A stretch of 64,000 nucleotides of DNA from Rhodobacteraceae bacterium LMO-JJ12 (lineage in GTDB: Bacteria; Pseudomonadota; Alphaproteobacteria; Rhodobacterales; Rhodobacteraceae): contig JAKGBX010000002.1 in assembly GCA_021555075.1 (NCBI GenBank), positions 801,001-865,000 on the forward strand, read 5' to 3'. The notes under the pieces are model-generated. The model was not told where the DNA came from, ran no database searches, and saw only the letters and a program-made list of their open reading frames with translations. Positions 18,524-27,430 of the stretch are shown here, one piece after another; position 1 is the stretch's first letter; each line of letters begins with the position of its first letter. The position numbers and the translations under genes are program-made.

Positions 18524-19492
18524 ATGAGTGAAGCAAAGGCGTTTTGGTTGGGGCGACCGGGGAAAGCGGCAGAGATTGCCACGCCTTTAGGCATGAGCGA
18601 TCTGCCTGCGGAGGGGTATCATTGGGTGCATCTTTCAGGGCGCGATGAGGACATCGAAGGCTGGTTTGCCAAATCCGGGCTTGACCCGCTGGTGATTGCG
18701 GCGCTGACGGCAGAGGAAACGCGACCGCGTTGCACGGTGCATGACGATACGGTTTTGATGAACCTGCGCGGCGTGAACCTGACGCCGGGGTCTGAACCCG
18801 AGGACATGGTTTCGCTGCGCATGTATCTGTCGGAGCGTTTAGTGATCACATTGCAGCGCCGCCCGCTTTACGCGGTGCGAGATGTGATCACAGAAATATT
18901 GGCCGGGCATGGCGCGCCCGACCCCGGCGAATTGATGGCGCGCATCGCGCTGAGGCTGGCGGATCGGGCCGAGCCGGTGGTGATGGCGCTCAACGAGCGG
19001 ATTGATGATTTGGAGGATCAGGTGTTGGAGGGCGGGCGCGTGGCCGGGCGCGGGGTGTTGGCGGATACACGACGTATGGCGATTGTGCTGCGTCGCTATA
19101 TGTTTCCGCAGCGCGATGCGTTGACCACGTTTGAAATCGAAGAACTGCCCTGGCAGCAGCGCGGCGGGCGGGCGCGGGTGCGAGAGGCGTCAGAGCGGGT
19201 GACGCGGCTGGCCGAGGAATTGGACGCAATCCGCGACCGCGCACAGGTGATCCACGACCAGATTGCCGACCTGCGTGCCGAACAGATGAACAGGCAGATG
19301 TTGGTTTTGTCAGTGGTGGCGGCGATTTTCCTGCCGCTAGGGCTGATCACCGGGCTGTTGGGGATCAACGTGGGCGGGATTCCGGGGGATGGTGTGTCTT
19401 GGGCGTTCTGGGCGGTGTGTGGGCTTTTGGTGGTGGTCTGTCTGTTTCAGATATGGCTGTTCCGGCGCATGGGATTAATGGGGCAGGGATAA
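18524..19492 (+). CDS. zntB: CorA/ZntB-family zinc (divalent cation) transporter
   Basis: 322 residues from ATG at 18524 with GGGAGTGGG upstream. The large cytoplasmic N-terminal domain is followed by two C-terminal membrane helices; between them the loop reads GLLGINVGGIPG, where canonical CorA has GMN. The GxNVGGIP form is the ZntB hallmark. ZntB forms a pentamer that moves zinc across the inner membrane. No neighbouring regulator is seen. Confidence 0.88.
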   Translation: MSEAKAFWLGRPGKAAEIATPLGMSDLPAEGYHWVHLSGRDEDIEGWFAKSGLDPLVIAALTAEETRPRCTVHDDTVLMNLRGVNLTPGSEPEDMVSLRMYLSERLVITLQRRPLYAVRDVITEILAGHGAPDPGELMARIALRLADRAEPVVMALNERIDDLEDQVLEGGRVAGRGVLADTRRMAIVLRRYMFPQRDALTTFEIEELPWQQRGGRARVREASERVTRLAEELDAIRDRAQVIHDQIADLRAEQMNRQMLVLSVVAAIFLPLGLITGLLGINVGGIPGDGVSWAFWAVCGLLVVVCLFQIWLFRRMGLMGQG

Positions 19493-19548
19493 GGGCGAAA
19501 ACAATGTGTTGGCCGTATAGCGCCTTTTTGAAGATTGGCTTAAATTTC

Positions 19549-20148
19549 TCAATTGGATGAGCTTGGAAACCTCACCACTTTGGTTGAGCCGTCCCTATGG
19601 GTCATTTGATCAATGCCTTTTTGGGCGAGTTCCCGACACGCGGGGCAAACCGAGTAGCTTTTGGGGAAATACCGATCATTCAGATATGGAAAGACATCGA
19701 TCCAGTTTTCACCTATCAGAAATGAGCAACATACCGAACATCTCGTGCTGTCATAGTGATCGGTAAAGACTTCGACTTTATTCGTATGCAGGCGTGATTT
19801 TGAGTGAAGCAGGTCATGGCGCAATGTCAGGACGCCCTTTTCTTCGGGATGCACGGACATACGAAACATTCTTTTTATTTCAGGGGCGTCGCAGCGATAG
19901 AGAATATCGAAACTTTCAGTATCCATCCGGCACGCAAAAAAGATCGCGTTCAGATACGAGGCGGTTTCAAGGCCTTCGACAAAGTCCCAGACTTGTCGCC
20001 CGATGACATTTTCTGCCATTGCACCGGGCGTGTCATTTTCAATTGCAAATTGGTCCCACTGTGGACTTACCGAAATGATCCGGTCGCTTGCATCTAATAC
20101 ATATTCACTAGTCTTAATGTCACTCATCGCAACAATAACACAATTCAT
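19549..20148 (-). CDS. PAS-like protein with C-terminal Cys4 motif, unknown function
   Basis: 199 residues from ATG at 20148; a second Met at residue 8 (20127) is equally possible because neither start has a strong ribosome binding site. Residues 15-120 read like a PAS domain (YVLDASDRIISVSPQWDQFA, then VIGRQVWDFV). The C-terminus carries CSVC about 30 residues ahead of CPAC, a probable zinc ribbon. Such PAS/Cys4 proteins are presumed sensors, but no output domain is present. The region is clearly lower in GC than its neighbours, which hints at recent acquisition. Confidence 0.6.
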   Translation of the reverse strand: MNCVIVAMSDIKTSEYVLDASDRIISVSPQWDQFAIENDTPGAMAENVIGRQVWDFVEGLETASYLNAIFFACRMDTESFDILYRCDAPEIKRMFRMSVHPEEKGVLTLRHDLLHSKSRLHTNKVEVFTDHYDSTRCSVCCSFLIGENWIDVFPYLNDRYFPKSYSVCPACRELAQKGIDQMTHRDGSTKVVRFPSSSN

Positions 20149-20235
20149 TTACCTAAATAGCAACTGAAAATGAAATGAGCTTGGCCTGCTGGCCCCCCGG
20201 TGATGCCAAGGGGGACACAAGACCTCATGTCGGGT

Positions 20236-20670
20236 TCAAGTGGTTCGGTCGATCTTGGTTGTCAGGTGGATCAAGCTTTCCGAGCTTCGCACGCCTTTGG
20301 CTTCTGCGATGCTGTCGAGGGTGGTGTCGAGTGCTTCGGTTGTGGGCGCGGTCAGTGTGGCGATCAGATCAAAACGCCCCGTTGTGGTGTGGACCTGTTC
20401 GACCACGGGCAGCGCGCGCAGACGCGCCATCACCGTGGGTTGGCTGCGTGGTTCGATCGAGATCAGCACGGTGGCGCGGATCGAGGCGCGCATTGGGTGG
20501 CCCAGACGCAGGGTATAGCCCGCGATGACGCCGCGCGCTTCGAGGCGTTCGATGCGGGCCTGCACGGTGGTGCGCGCGAGGTTCAGCTTGCGCGCCAGAG
20601 TGGCGACGGGGCTGCGGGCGTTTTCGGCCAGTAGCGCCAACAGGCTGCGGTCAGTATCGTCAATTTGCAT
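20236..20670 (-). CDS. Lrp/AsnC family transcriptional regulator
   Basis: 144 residues. The N-terminal helix-turn-helix is evident (DDTDRSLLALLAENAR, then TLARKLNLARTTVQARIERLE), followed by a RAM ligand-binding domain (VLISIEPRSQPTVMARLRAL ... TGRFDLIATLTA). Lrp/AsnC proteins sense amino acids and often control the adjacent gene. It is divergent from the decarboxylase at 20783 with a 112-bp gap, so it probably regulates that gene. Confidence is high for the family and moderate for the target. Confidence 0.92.
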   Translation of the reverse strand: MQIDDTDRSLLALLAENARSPVATLARKLNLARTTVQARIERLEARGVIAGYTLRLGHPMRASIRATVLISIEPRSQPTVMARLRALPVVEQVHTTTGRFDLIATLTAPTTEALDTTLDSIAEAKGVRSSESLIHLTTKIDRTT

Positions 20671-20782
20671 GGTTTGCCGATCATTATGACGAGGATTTCT
20701 GACAAAATAGCAAATATGCCACGCAGATTCGACAAGATTTCAGCAAAAACTGAAAAGAAAACCAGCGATTGAGGCGCCCGAG

Positions 20783-21925
20783 ATGTTTTCTGATGTGACC
20801 TTCACCGATCCACGCCCACATCTGCGGCGTAGCCAGCCCGACCATGTGGTGATGTATTTCGATCCTTACGTGTTGCAGGCCACGGCAAGGCGGTTTCAGG
20901 CGGGGTTTGACGGGCTTGTGACCTATGCGGTCAAGGCCAATGCGGCGCCGATGGTTCTGGAAAACCTGGTGGCGGCGGGGATTGGCGCGTTTGACGTGGC
21001 CAGCCCGCGCGAGATGGAATTGGCGCGCGCGGCAGACCCTGATGCAAGGCTGCATTACAACAATCCGGTGCGCTCGTGCGCCGAGGTGGCTGCGGGGGTT
21101 GAGGCCGGGGTGGTGTCGTGGTCGGTCGATGCGATGGGCGAGCTCGACAAGTTGGGCAAGCCGCGGTTTGCGGGCGAGGAAGTGGCGGTGCGGCTGGCCT
21201 TGCCGGTTTCCGGCGCGGCCTATGATTTCGGGGCCAAGTTCGGGGCGACGCCCGAGGAGGCCGAGGCGTTGCTGCGCGAGGTTGCACTGCGCGGTTTTGC
21301 ACCAGCGATGACGTTTCATCCGGGCACGCAATGCGCCGACCCAAAGGCTTGGGCGGAGTATATCCGGGTGTGCGCGGCGGTGGCGAACCGCGCCGGAGTG
21401 CGTTTGGAACGGTTGAATGTGGGCGGCGGATTTGCGGCGCATCGCAGTGGGGCTGCGCCGGATCTGGAGGCGATTTTCGCGCGCATTGCTGCCGAGACGC
21501 GGGCGGCGTTCGGGGCGGGCGCGGTACGGCTTGTCTGTGAGCCGGGGCGCGCGATGGTGGCGGAGAGCTTTACGCTGGCCACGCGGGTCAAGGCGATCCG
21601 CGCCGATGGGGCGGTGTTCTTGAACGATGGCATTTACGGCGCATTGTCAGAGCTGCGCGATATTGCGGGCAGTGATCGCATCAGGGTGATGACGCCGCAC
21701 GGACACGACCGCGCGGGGCAAGGTGAGGTGCGCAAGGTGTTCGGGCCGACCTGTGACAGTCTGGATTGCCTGCCGGGGCCGGTGGAGTTGCCGCACGATA
21801 TTGCTGAGGGGGATTATGTGTTGTTTCAAGGGCTGGGCGCGTATTCGCTGGCCATTGCCACGGCGTTCAATGGCTATGGTCTGGGAGAGGTTGTGACCCT
21901 GGCCGGGGAAACGCCGGATGTGTGA
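20783..21925 (+). CDS. Type III PLP decarboxylase, ornithine/lysine decarboxylase-like
   Basis: 380 residues. The alanine-racemase-like TIM barrel with the PLP lysine is seen in TYAVKANAAPMVLENL, the pyridoxal phosphate glycine loop in LNVGGGFAAH, and GPTCDSLD, where the cysteine belongs to the second active-site subunit in ornithine and diaminopimelate decarboxylases. Length and the CDSLD form point to ornithine (or lysine) decarboxylase, which would make putrescine or cadaverine. The divergent Lrp-type gene suggests control by an amino acid. Exact substrate not determined. Confidence 0.85.
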   Translation: MFSDVTFTDPRPHLRRSQPDHVVMYFDPYVLQATARRFQAGFDGLVTYAVKANAAPMVLENLVAAGIGAFDVASPREMELARAADPDARLHYNNPVRSCAEVAAGVEAGVVSWSVDAMGELDKLGKPRFAGEEVAVRLALPVSGAAYDFGAKFGATPEEAEALLREVALRGFAPAMTFHPGTQCADPKAWAEYIRVCAAVANRAGVRLERLNVGGGFAAHRSGAAPDLEAIFARIAAETRAAFGAGAVRLVCEPGRAMVAESFTLATRVKAIRADGAVFLNDGIYGALSELRDIAGSDRIRVMTPHGHDRAGQGEVRKVFGPTCDSLDCLPGPVELPHDIAEGDYVLFQGLGAYSLAIATAFNGYGLGEVVTLAGETPDV

Positions 21926-22051
21926 GCCGGTAATTGGGGCAAACGTTGCGCCAATAAGCATTTTTGCCAAGAAAATGAACGCGGTGGGATTGCCTGTCTG
22001 CCGTGGCCCGTTAGGTTGTGTCTTTGCAGGGCGGCAAGGCGGGGCAGGACC

Positions 22052-24346
22052 ATGGAAAAATTCGGAAAATCGCAATCGGTGCGGCGGGTGGAAGACCAGC
22101 GGTTTCTGACCGGGCAGGGGCGTTATGTGGATGATATCGCGCCGGAGGGCGCGCTTTTCGTTCATTTCCTGCGCTCGGATGTGGCGCATGGGGCGTTGGG
22201 TGCGCTCGATCTGGAAGAGGCAAAAGCGGCGGAAGGTGTGCATCTGGTGCTGGATGGAGCCGGGTTGGTTGCGGCGGGGATTACCGCGGGCATGGCGGCG
22301 ATGGGGGTCGAAAACCGCGATGGCAGCAAATCGGCGCGCCCCAAGCGCCCGTTGATGGCCGAAGGGCGGGTGCGCCATGTTGGCGAGATCATCGCGATGG
22401 TGGTGGCCGACACGCCCGAGCAGGCGCGTGACGCCGCCGAAATAATCATGCCCGAGATTGAAGATTTGCCGGTGATGCTGGCGCGCGGGGCTGGCGAGAC
22501 CACGTTGCACGAAGCGGCGCCGGGGAACCGGGCGTTTGATTGGGGGATTGGCGACGAGGCGGCGACGGCCGAGGCGTTTGAGAGGGCGTCGCATGTCGTG
22601 AGTCTGTCGGTGGAAGACAACCGTATCATCGTGGCGTCGATGGAGCCGCGCGGCTGTTACGCCGAAATGGAAGATGGGCGGCTGCATCTGGCGGTGAATG
22701 CGCAGGGCGTTTGGGTGCCAAAGGCGGCGTTGGCCAAGATGCTGGGGATCGCGCCCGAGAATGTGCGGGTGACCAACCCCGATACCGGCGGCGGATTTGG
22801 CATGAAGGGACAGCCGCATCCCGAGCAATTTCTGGTGGCGCAGGCGGCGCGGATGTTGAACCGGCCTGTGCGCTGGATGTCGACACGCAGCGAGGCGATG
22901 ATGTCAGACGCGAATGGGCGTGATCTTGAACATGATGCGGCGCTGGCGTTTGACGAGGATCTGAAGATCATCGGCTATCGGGTGCACACGCGTTGCAATC
23001 TTGGGGCGTATAATAGCCAGTTTGCCCAGCTTATTCAGACCGTGTTGTTCAGCCGGGTTTTGACCGGGGTTTATGATATGGGCGCGGTCTGGTTGCAGGT
23101 TGAGGGATATTTTACCAACACCGTGCCGGTCGATGCCTATCGCGGGGCCGGGCGGCCCGAGGCGATTTATCTGATCGAGCGGATGATGGACCGGGCGGCG
23201 CGCGAATTGGGGGTTGATCCGCTGGAGCTGAGGCGGCGCAACTTTATCGCGCCGGAAGCGTTTCCCTATAAGAGCCTGACCGGGGAGTTGATTGATGTTG
23301 GTGAATTTGCCCGCGTTTTGCAGCGCGGGGCCGAATTTGGCGAGCTCAATGGGTTCGCGGCGCGGCGCGCGGCGAGCGAACAAAACGGCAAGAAACGCGG
23401 ACTCGGGCTTTGTTACTATATTGAAAGTATTTTGGGTGATCCTGCGGAAGGCGCGAAGGTAGTGTTTAACGAGGATGGACGAGTGAAGCTTTTCGTCGGC
23501 ACCCAATCGAACGGGCAGGGGCATGAAACCGTTCATGCGCAATTCCTGTCCGATCAGACCGGGATTCCGGCAGAGGCAATTGAAGTGGTTCAGGGTGATA
23601 GTGACCTTATTGCGCAGGGTGGTGGCACCGGGGGCTCCCGGTCTGTCACCACCCAGTCGCATGCCACCTTGGCCACGACGGAGGCGATGATTGCGGCGTT
23701 TGGTGCGTATCTGGCCGAGAAGATGGGGGTCGAGGAGGACGCGGTTAGCTTTGATGATGAACGGTTTCGCGCACCGGGGTCTAACCTGACCCCGACGTTG
23801 TTGGAAGCCGCCGAGATGGCGCGTGAGGACGGGCGCAGTGATCTTCTGAGCCATGAGAAACGGGCCAAGCTACCGGGGCGCAGTTTTCCCAACGGGGTGC
23901 ATTTCGCCGAGGTCGAGATAGATTGCGAAACCGGGCAGGTCACATTGGAGCGCTATAGCGTGGTGGACGATTTCGGCAATCTGATCAATCCGATGCTGGC
24001 CGAGGGGCAGGTGCATGGCGGGGTGGCGCAGGGCGCCGGCCAAGCCTTGATGGAGCGGGTGGTGCATGACGATGACGGTCAATTGCTCACGGCAAGTTTC
24101 ATGGACTACGCCTTGCCGCGCGCCAATGATCTGCCCATGATCGGGTTTGACACCGTGCCTGTGCCGTCAACCGCCAATCCGATGGGGATGAAGGGCTGTG
24201 GCGAGGCCGGAACCGTGGGGGCGATGGCGGCTGTGGCCAATGCGGTTGGCGACGCCCTTTGGGGTATGGGGGTGCGGCAGGCCGATATGCCGTTCACGCC
24301 CGAGCGGGTTTGGAAGATGATGCAAGATGCCAAGGCATTGGGGTAA
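22052..24346 (+). CDS. Molybdenum hydroxylase large subunit, CoxL form II type (orphan)
   Basis: 764 residues from ATG at 22052. It starts with the family's VRRVEDQRFLTGQGRYVDDI segment and contains AYRGAGR (residues 362-368), the form II active-site signature, rather than the AYxCSFR of true CO dehydrogenase. The conserved Glu of GCGEAGT lies near the C-terminus. The family binds molybdopterin cytosine dinucleotide and hydroxylates small carbonyl or heterocyclic substrates. The partner FAD (CoxM) and 2Fe-2S (CoxS) subunits are absent on both sides, so this is an orphan. The stop lies 20 bp past the start of the next gene. Confidence 0.85.
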   Translation: MEKFGKSQSVRRVEDQRFLTGQGRYVDDIAPEGALFVHFLRSDVAHGALGALDLEEAKAAEGVHLVLDGAGLVAAGITAGMAAMGVENRDGSKSARPKRPLMAEGRVRHVGEIIAMVVADTPEQARDAAEIIMPEIEDLPVMLARGAGETTLHEAAPGNRAFDWGIGDEAATAEAFERASHVVSLSVEDNRIIVASMEPRGCYAEMEDGRLHLAVNAQGVWVPKAALAKMLGIAPENVRVTNPDTGGGFGMKGQPHPEQFLVAQAARMLNRPVRWMSTRSEAMMSDANGRDLEHDAALAFDEDLKIIGYRVHTRCNLGAYNSQFAQLIQTVLFSRVLTGVYDMGAVWLQVEGYFTNTVPVDAYRGAGRPEAIYLIERMMDRAARELGVDPLELRRRNFIAPEAFPYKSLTGELIDVGEFARVLQRGAEFGELNGFAARRAASEQNGKKRGLGLCYYIESILGDPAEGAKVVFNEDGRVKLFVGTQSNGQGHETVHAQFLSDQTGIPAEAIEVVQGDSDLIAQGGGTGGSRSVTTQSHATLATTEAMIAAFGAYLAEKMGVEEDAVSFDDERFRAPGSNLTPTLLEAAEMAREDGRSDLLSHEKRAKLPGRSFPNGVHFAEVEIDCETGQVTLERYSVVDDFGNLINPMLAEGQVHGGVAQGAGQALMERVVHDDDGQLLTASFMDYALPRANDLPMIGFDTVPVPSTANPMGMKGCGEAGTVGAMAAVANAVGDALWGMGVRQADMPFTPERVWKMMQDAKALG

Positions 24347-25382
24347 AAAGCTTTTTGACTGGCTGAGGCCATGGCAGCGCGGCGGCAAACCGGCTCTGGC
24401 GCGGGGCCGTGGGCCGATCATCCATGTGATTATCATGGATGGGACCATGGCCTCTTTGATGCCGGGACGCGAGAGCAATGCTGGGCTGACCTATCGGCTG
24501 CTGTCACGGATCGGCGCGCCGGTATCGCTCTATTACGAGTCCGGTGTGCAATGGGAGGACTGGCGCGCGACCCGTGATGTGATGCTGGGGCGCGGTATCA
24601 ACCGCCAGATCAAGCGCGCCTATGGCTATCTGTCCTCACGCTATCGCCCCGGTGACAAGATTTTCCTGATGGGGTATTCGCGCGGTGCCTTTGCGGTGCG
24701 TTCGTTGGCTGGCGTGATTGATCAGGTGGGGTTGCTGAAGGCGGAGTATGCGACCGAACGCAATGTGCAGACCGCCTATCGCCATTATCAAGCCGCGCCG
24801 GACAGTCGGGCAGGCGCGGCCTTTCGCCGTGCGCATTGCCACGAAACGGTGGAAATCGAGATGGTCGGGGTGTGGGACACGGTAAAGGCGTTGGGATTGC
24901 GGCTACCGATTTTGTGGCGTTGGTCAGAACCGGCGCATGAGTTTCACAACCATGCTTTGGGCCCGTCGATCAAACACGGGTTTCATGCGCTGGCCCTGAA
25001 TGAGACGCGCGAGGCGTTCGCGCCGGAGCTTTGGCATTGCCCCGACGATGCGTTGGCGCGGGTTGAGCAGGTGTGGTTTGCCGGCGCACACGGCGATATT
25101 GGCGGGCAGTTGGGCGGGTTTGATGCGGCGCGCCCACTGGCCAATATTCCGCTGGTCTGGATGCTGGAAAAGGCCGAGGGCTGTGGTTTACCGTTGCCGA
25201 CGGGCTGGCGGCTGGATTTTCCGACCGATCCGAGCGCGCCGTCGGTGGGGACTTGGATGAGTTGGGGCAAGCTCTTTTGGGTCCGAAGGCGCCGGGTGGT
25301 GGGGGAGGACCGTTCGGAGCGGATACATGAAAGCGTAGGCCAGCGCGAAGTGGCGCATTCGGGCGCGCGCGCCGTGGTTTGA
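24327..25382 (+). CDS. DUF2235-type alpha/beta hydrolase
   Basis: 351 residues starting inside the end of the CoxL-like gene (20-bp overlap). The core has IIHVIIMDGTMAS near the start, the nucleophile elbow GYSRGAF (GxSxG) and AGAHGDIGGQLG, all marks of the DUF2235 group, some of whose members are phospholipase effectors or lipases. There is no signal peptide, immunity-like neighbour or secretion gene, so the substrate is unknown. The overlap suggests cotranscription with the CoxL-like gene. The start is not secure; alternative Met codons lie about 35 residues in. Confidence 0.7.
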   Translation: MPRHWGKKLFDWLRPWQRGGKPALARGRGPIIHVIIMDGTMASLMPGRESNAGLTYRLLSRIGAPVSLYYESGVQWEDWRATRDVMLGRGINRQIKRAYGYLSSRYRPGDKIFLMGYSRGAFAVRSLAGVIDQVGLLKAEYATERNVQTAYRHYQAAPDSRAGAAFRRAHCHETVEIEMVGVWDTVKALGLRLPILWRWSEPAHEFHNHALGPSIKHGFHALALNETREAFAPELWHCPDDALARVEQVWFAGAHGDIGGQLGGFDAARPLANIPLVWMLEKAEGCGLPLPTGWRLDFPTDPSAPSVGTWMSWGKLFWVRRRRVVGEDRSERIHESVGQREVAHSGARAVV

Positions 25383-25419
25383 TGCGAGGTCGGCGGCAAG
25401 GGTCAGTTGGTGTTGGGCC

Positions 25420-25920
25420 TTAGTCGAGCAGGTCGCGTGGCACCACGAAATCGACAACATCGCCGCGGTGGAATTCCACCTCGGACCAGCTTTGCGCGGG
25501 CAGATCAGCCACCAGTGTCGCGCCGGTGGGATAATCGTGAAATTGTTCGTGGTCGTGCCGGTCGCTGAGAATCCGATCAGCGAAATTGGCACAGCCAGGA
25601 TTATGGGTGATAATCAGCACCGATTTTCCAACGGCTTCCTCTTGCAGCGTTTCGAGCAAGACGTTTGTGGACGCGTGATAAAGCGCGTCGAGGTATTTCA
25701 CCGGCACCGCGCCGAGTCTTAGCCCATCAAGCGTTTCGCGTGTGCGCTGGGCGGTGGAGCACAGCACGACGTCGGGCAGATACCCCTTTTTTGCCAGCCA
25801 CTTGCCTAGGGCCACGGCGGAGCGGCGGCCGCGTTGATTGAGCGGGCGTTCCTTGTCGCTCCAGTCGGGGTTGTCCCAGCTGGATTTGGCGTGACGCATC
25901 AGGACCAGGCGTAGGCTCAT
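25420..25920 (-). CDS. sixA: SixA-like phosphohistidine phosphatase
   Basis: 166 residues from ATG at 25920. It starts MSLRLVLMRHAKSSWDNP, the RH motif (Arg9-His10) of the histidine phosphatase superfamily, with a second catalytic histidine in IITHNPG. SixA removes phosphate from histidine residues in phosphotransfer domains or the nitrogen PTS. Its ATG overlaps the stop of the ferredoxin-like gene (ATGA), so it is the last gene of a three-gene coupled run. Confidence 0.85.
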   Translation of the reverse strand: MSLRLVLMRHAKSSWDNPDWSDKERPLNQRGRRSAVALGKWLAKKGYLPDVVLCSTAQRTRETLDGLRLGAVPVKYLDALYHASTNVLLETLQEEAVGKSVLIITHNPGCANFADRILSDRHDHEQFHDYPTGATLVADLPAQSWSEVEFHRGDVVDFVVPRDLLD

Positions 25921-26525
25921 TGAAAGGCCCTCATGTGGAATGCCGATTGCGCTGCCACCCTGCCATAAGTCTGTGAGATCGGGCAAGCGCGGCGCACGGC
26001 GCAGCCTTGGTTCAGGCAGTCCCGACCTGCGGGGGAAGCGATATGGGATTTGCAGAGCGGCACGTCATAGCCTTGGCGGTTGAGCGCGCCGACCGGGCAG
26101 GCGGCAAGGCAGGGTTGGGCGGCGCAGGTATCGCAAGGGTTGGGCGCGGGCGGCGGCAGAGGGTGTTCGCCGGGCAACCGCACGGCACCGCGAAAGCTGA
26201 CCATCAGACCGGCGCGGGCGTGAACCAGCATTCCGACGGGCGAGGTGAATGCCTGTCCCGAGTGGCGCGCCCACTCCTGAAACGGGGGATAGGGCGGGCC
26301 ATCGGAGGGAAAGATCGCGGTGCCGCCCCAGTCTGTTGCCAGAGCGCCAATCGCACGTTTTGACCAGCGATCAAGCGGGTCGGGCATGCCATCGCCATAT
26401 TCCGGCTGGGCCATAAAATGCGCCCAGAAGCCGGGCTCGTGCGGGCCAAGGAGCAGGACCGTCGTGCCGCCCTCATGCAACGCGCCAAGGATTTCGAGCG
26501 CGTGGGTTTCGGGGGCGGGCGTCAT
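25917..26525 (-). CDS. 4Fe-4S ferredoxin-like protein
   Basis: 202 residues. The C-terminal third carries CDTCAAQPCLAACPVGAL and, downstream, CLNQGCAVRRACPIS, enough cysteines for two 4Fe-4S clusters in a QueG-like layout. The N-terminal 120 residues have no clear motif. It is presumed to be a soluble electron carrier, with an unknown partner. Coupled by ATGA overlaps on both sides: with the sterol desaturase gene upstream and sixA downstream. Confidence 0.8.
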   Translation of the reverse strand: MTPAPETHALEILGALHEGGTTVLLLGPHEPGFWAHFMAQPEYGDGMPDPLDRWSKRAIGALATDWGGTAIFPSDGPPYPPFQEWARHSGQAFTSPVGMLVHARAGLMVSFRGAVRLPGEHPLPPPAPNPCDTCAAQPCLAACPVGALNRQGYDVPLCKSHIASPAGRDCLNQGCAVRRACPISQTYGRVAAQSAFHMRAFQ

Positions 26526-27316
26526 TTGCGCTTAAATGGCAAGGTGAGGGACCAGCCCAGCCTGGACGGTTTGTCATCGCGCCACTCGAGGCCGATGTCC
26601 ATTGCGTCATGCCCGGCGCCGGGCTGAGGGATATAGGTGCGAAACATCCGGTCCCAGATCGAGAGTGCGAAGCCATAATTGCTGTCATGCTCGTAACGCA
26701 GCGTGGAATGGTGAACGCGGTGCATATCGGGGGTCACGAGGATCAGCCGCAAGACCCGGTCAAGCCGCTGCGGCAGGGCCAGGTTGGCGTGATTGAACAT
26801 CGCGGTTCCGTTGAGGATGATCTCAAACAGGATAATCGCCAGGGCGGCGGGACCGATGAGATACACAAGGCCGATTTTCAGCAGCATGGAGAGGGCGATT
26901 TCGACCGGATGAAAGCGGATCGCGGTGGTGACGTCGAGGTCGCGATCGGCATGGTGAACCCGGTGCAGCCGCCACAAGAGCGGCACCTTGTGCGTGATCA
27001 GGTGTTGCGCCCAAATGGCAAAATCAAAGAACAGCACCGCGCCGGTGATTTCCAGCCAGGCGGGCCAATCGACATGGTTGAGCAGCCCCCAGCCATTGGC
27101 GGCGGCATCCATCGCCGCGCCGACCGCAAGCAGCGGCAGGCCAAAGGCCAGCGCGCGCAAGGCCACCGTGTTGAGCATGGTGATGCCCCAGTTTGTGACC
27201 CAGCGCGTGCTGCGCGGCTGGGAGCGGATGCGACGCGGCGCAAGGGCTTCCAGCGCGGCGAAAAGCGCGAATAGGCCGAGAAAGACGCTAAGCCGAATGG
27301 CGGATTCATGTTCCAT
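26522..27316 (-). CDS. Sterol desaturase/fatty acid hydroxylase family membrane protein
   Basis: 264 residues. Histidine boxes of the family are in place: HLITH, LHRVHHAD and HRVHHS, plus NHAN; these bind a di-iron centre. At least four hydrophobic segments surround them. Such enzymes hydroxylate or desaturate lipid chains or carotenoids at the membrane and need reduced ferredoxin or a similar donor. The next gene encodes a ferredoxin-like protein and overlaps by ATGA, which makes a functional pairing plausible. Confidence 0.88.
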   Translation of the reverse strand: MEHESAIRLSVFLGLFALFAALEALAPRRIRSQPRSTRWVTNWGITMLNTVALRALAFGLPLLAVGAAMDAAANGWGLLNHVDWPAWLEITGAVLFFDFAIWAQHLITHKVPLLWRLHRVHHADRDLDVTTAIRFHPVEIALSMLLKIGLVYLIGPAALAIILFEIILNGTAMFNHANLALPQRLDRVLRLILVTPDMHRVHHSTLRYEHDSNYGFALSIWDRMFRTYIPQPGAGHDAMDIGLEWRDDKPSRLGWSLTLPFKRK

Positions 27317-27430
27317 GGCAGCGAATATAGGGCGGGTCGCCGGGAATCTGAATTGACATTTCCGACAGAGATGCGTGCGGGCGAAAATGCCGCGCTTCGG
27401 GGCTCTGTGCGGACAACTCGGGCAGGTTTT

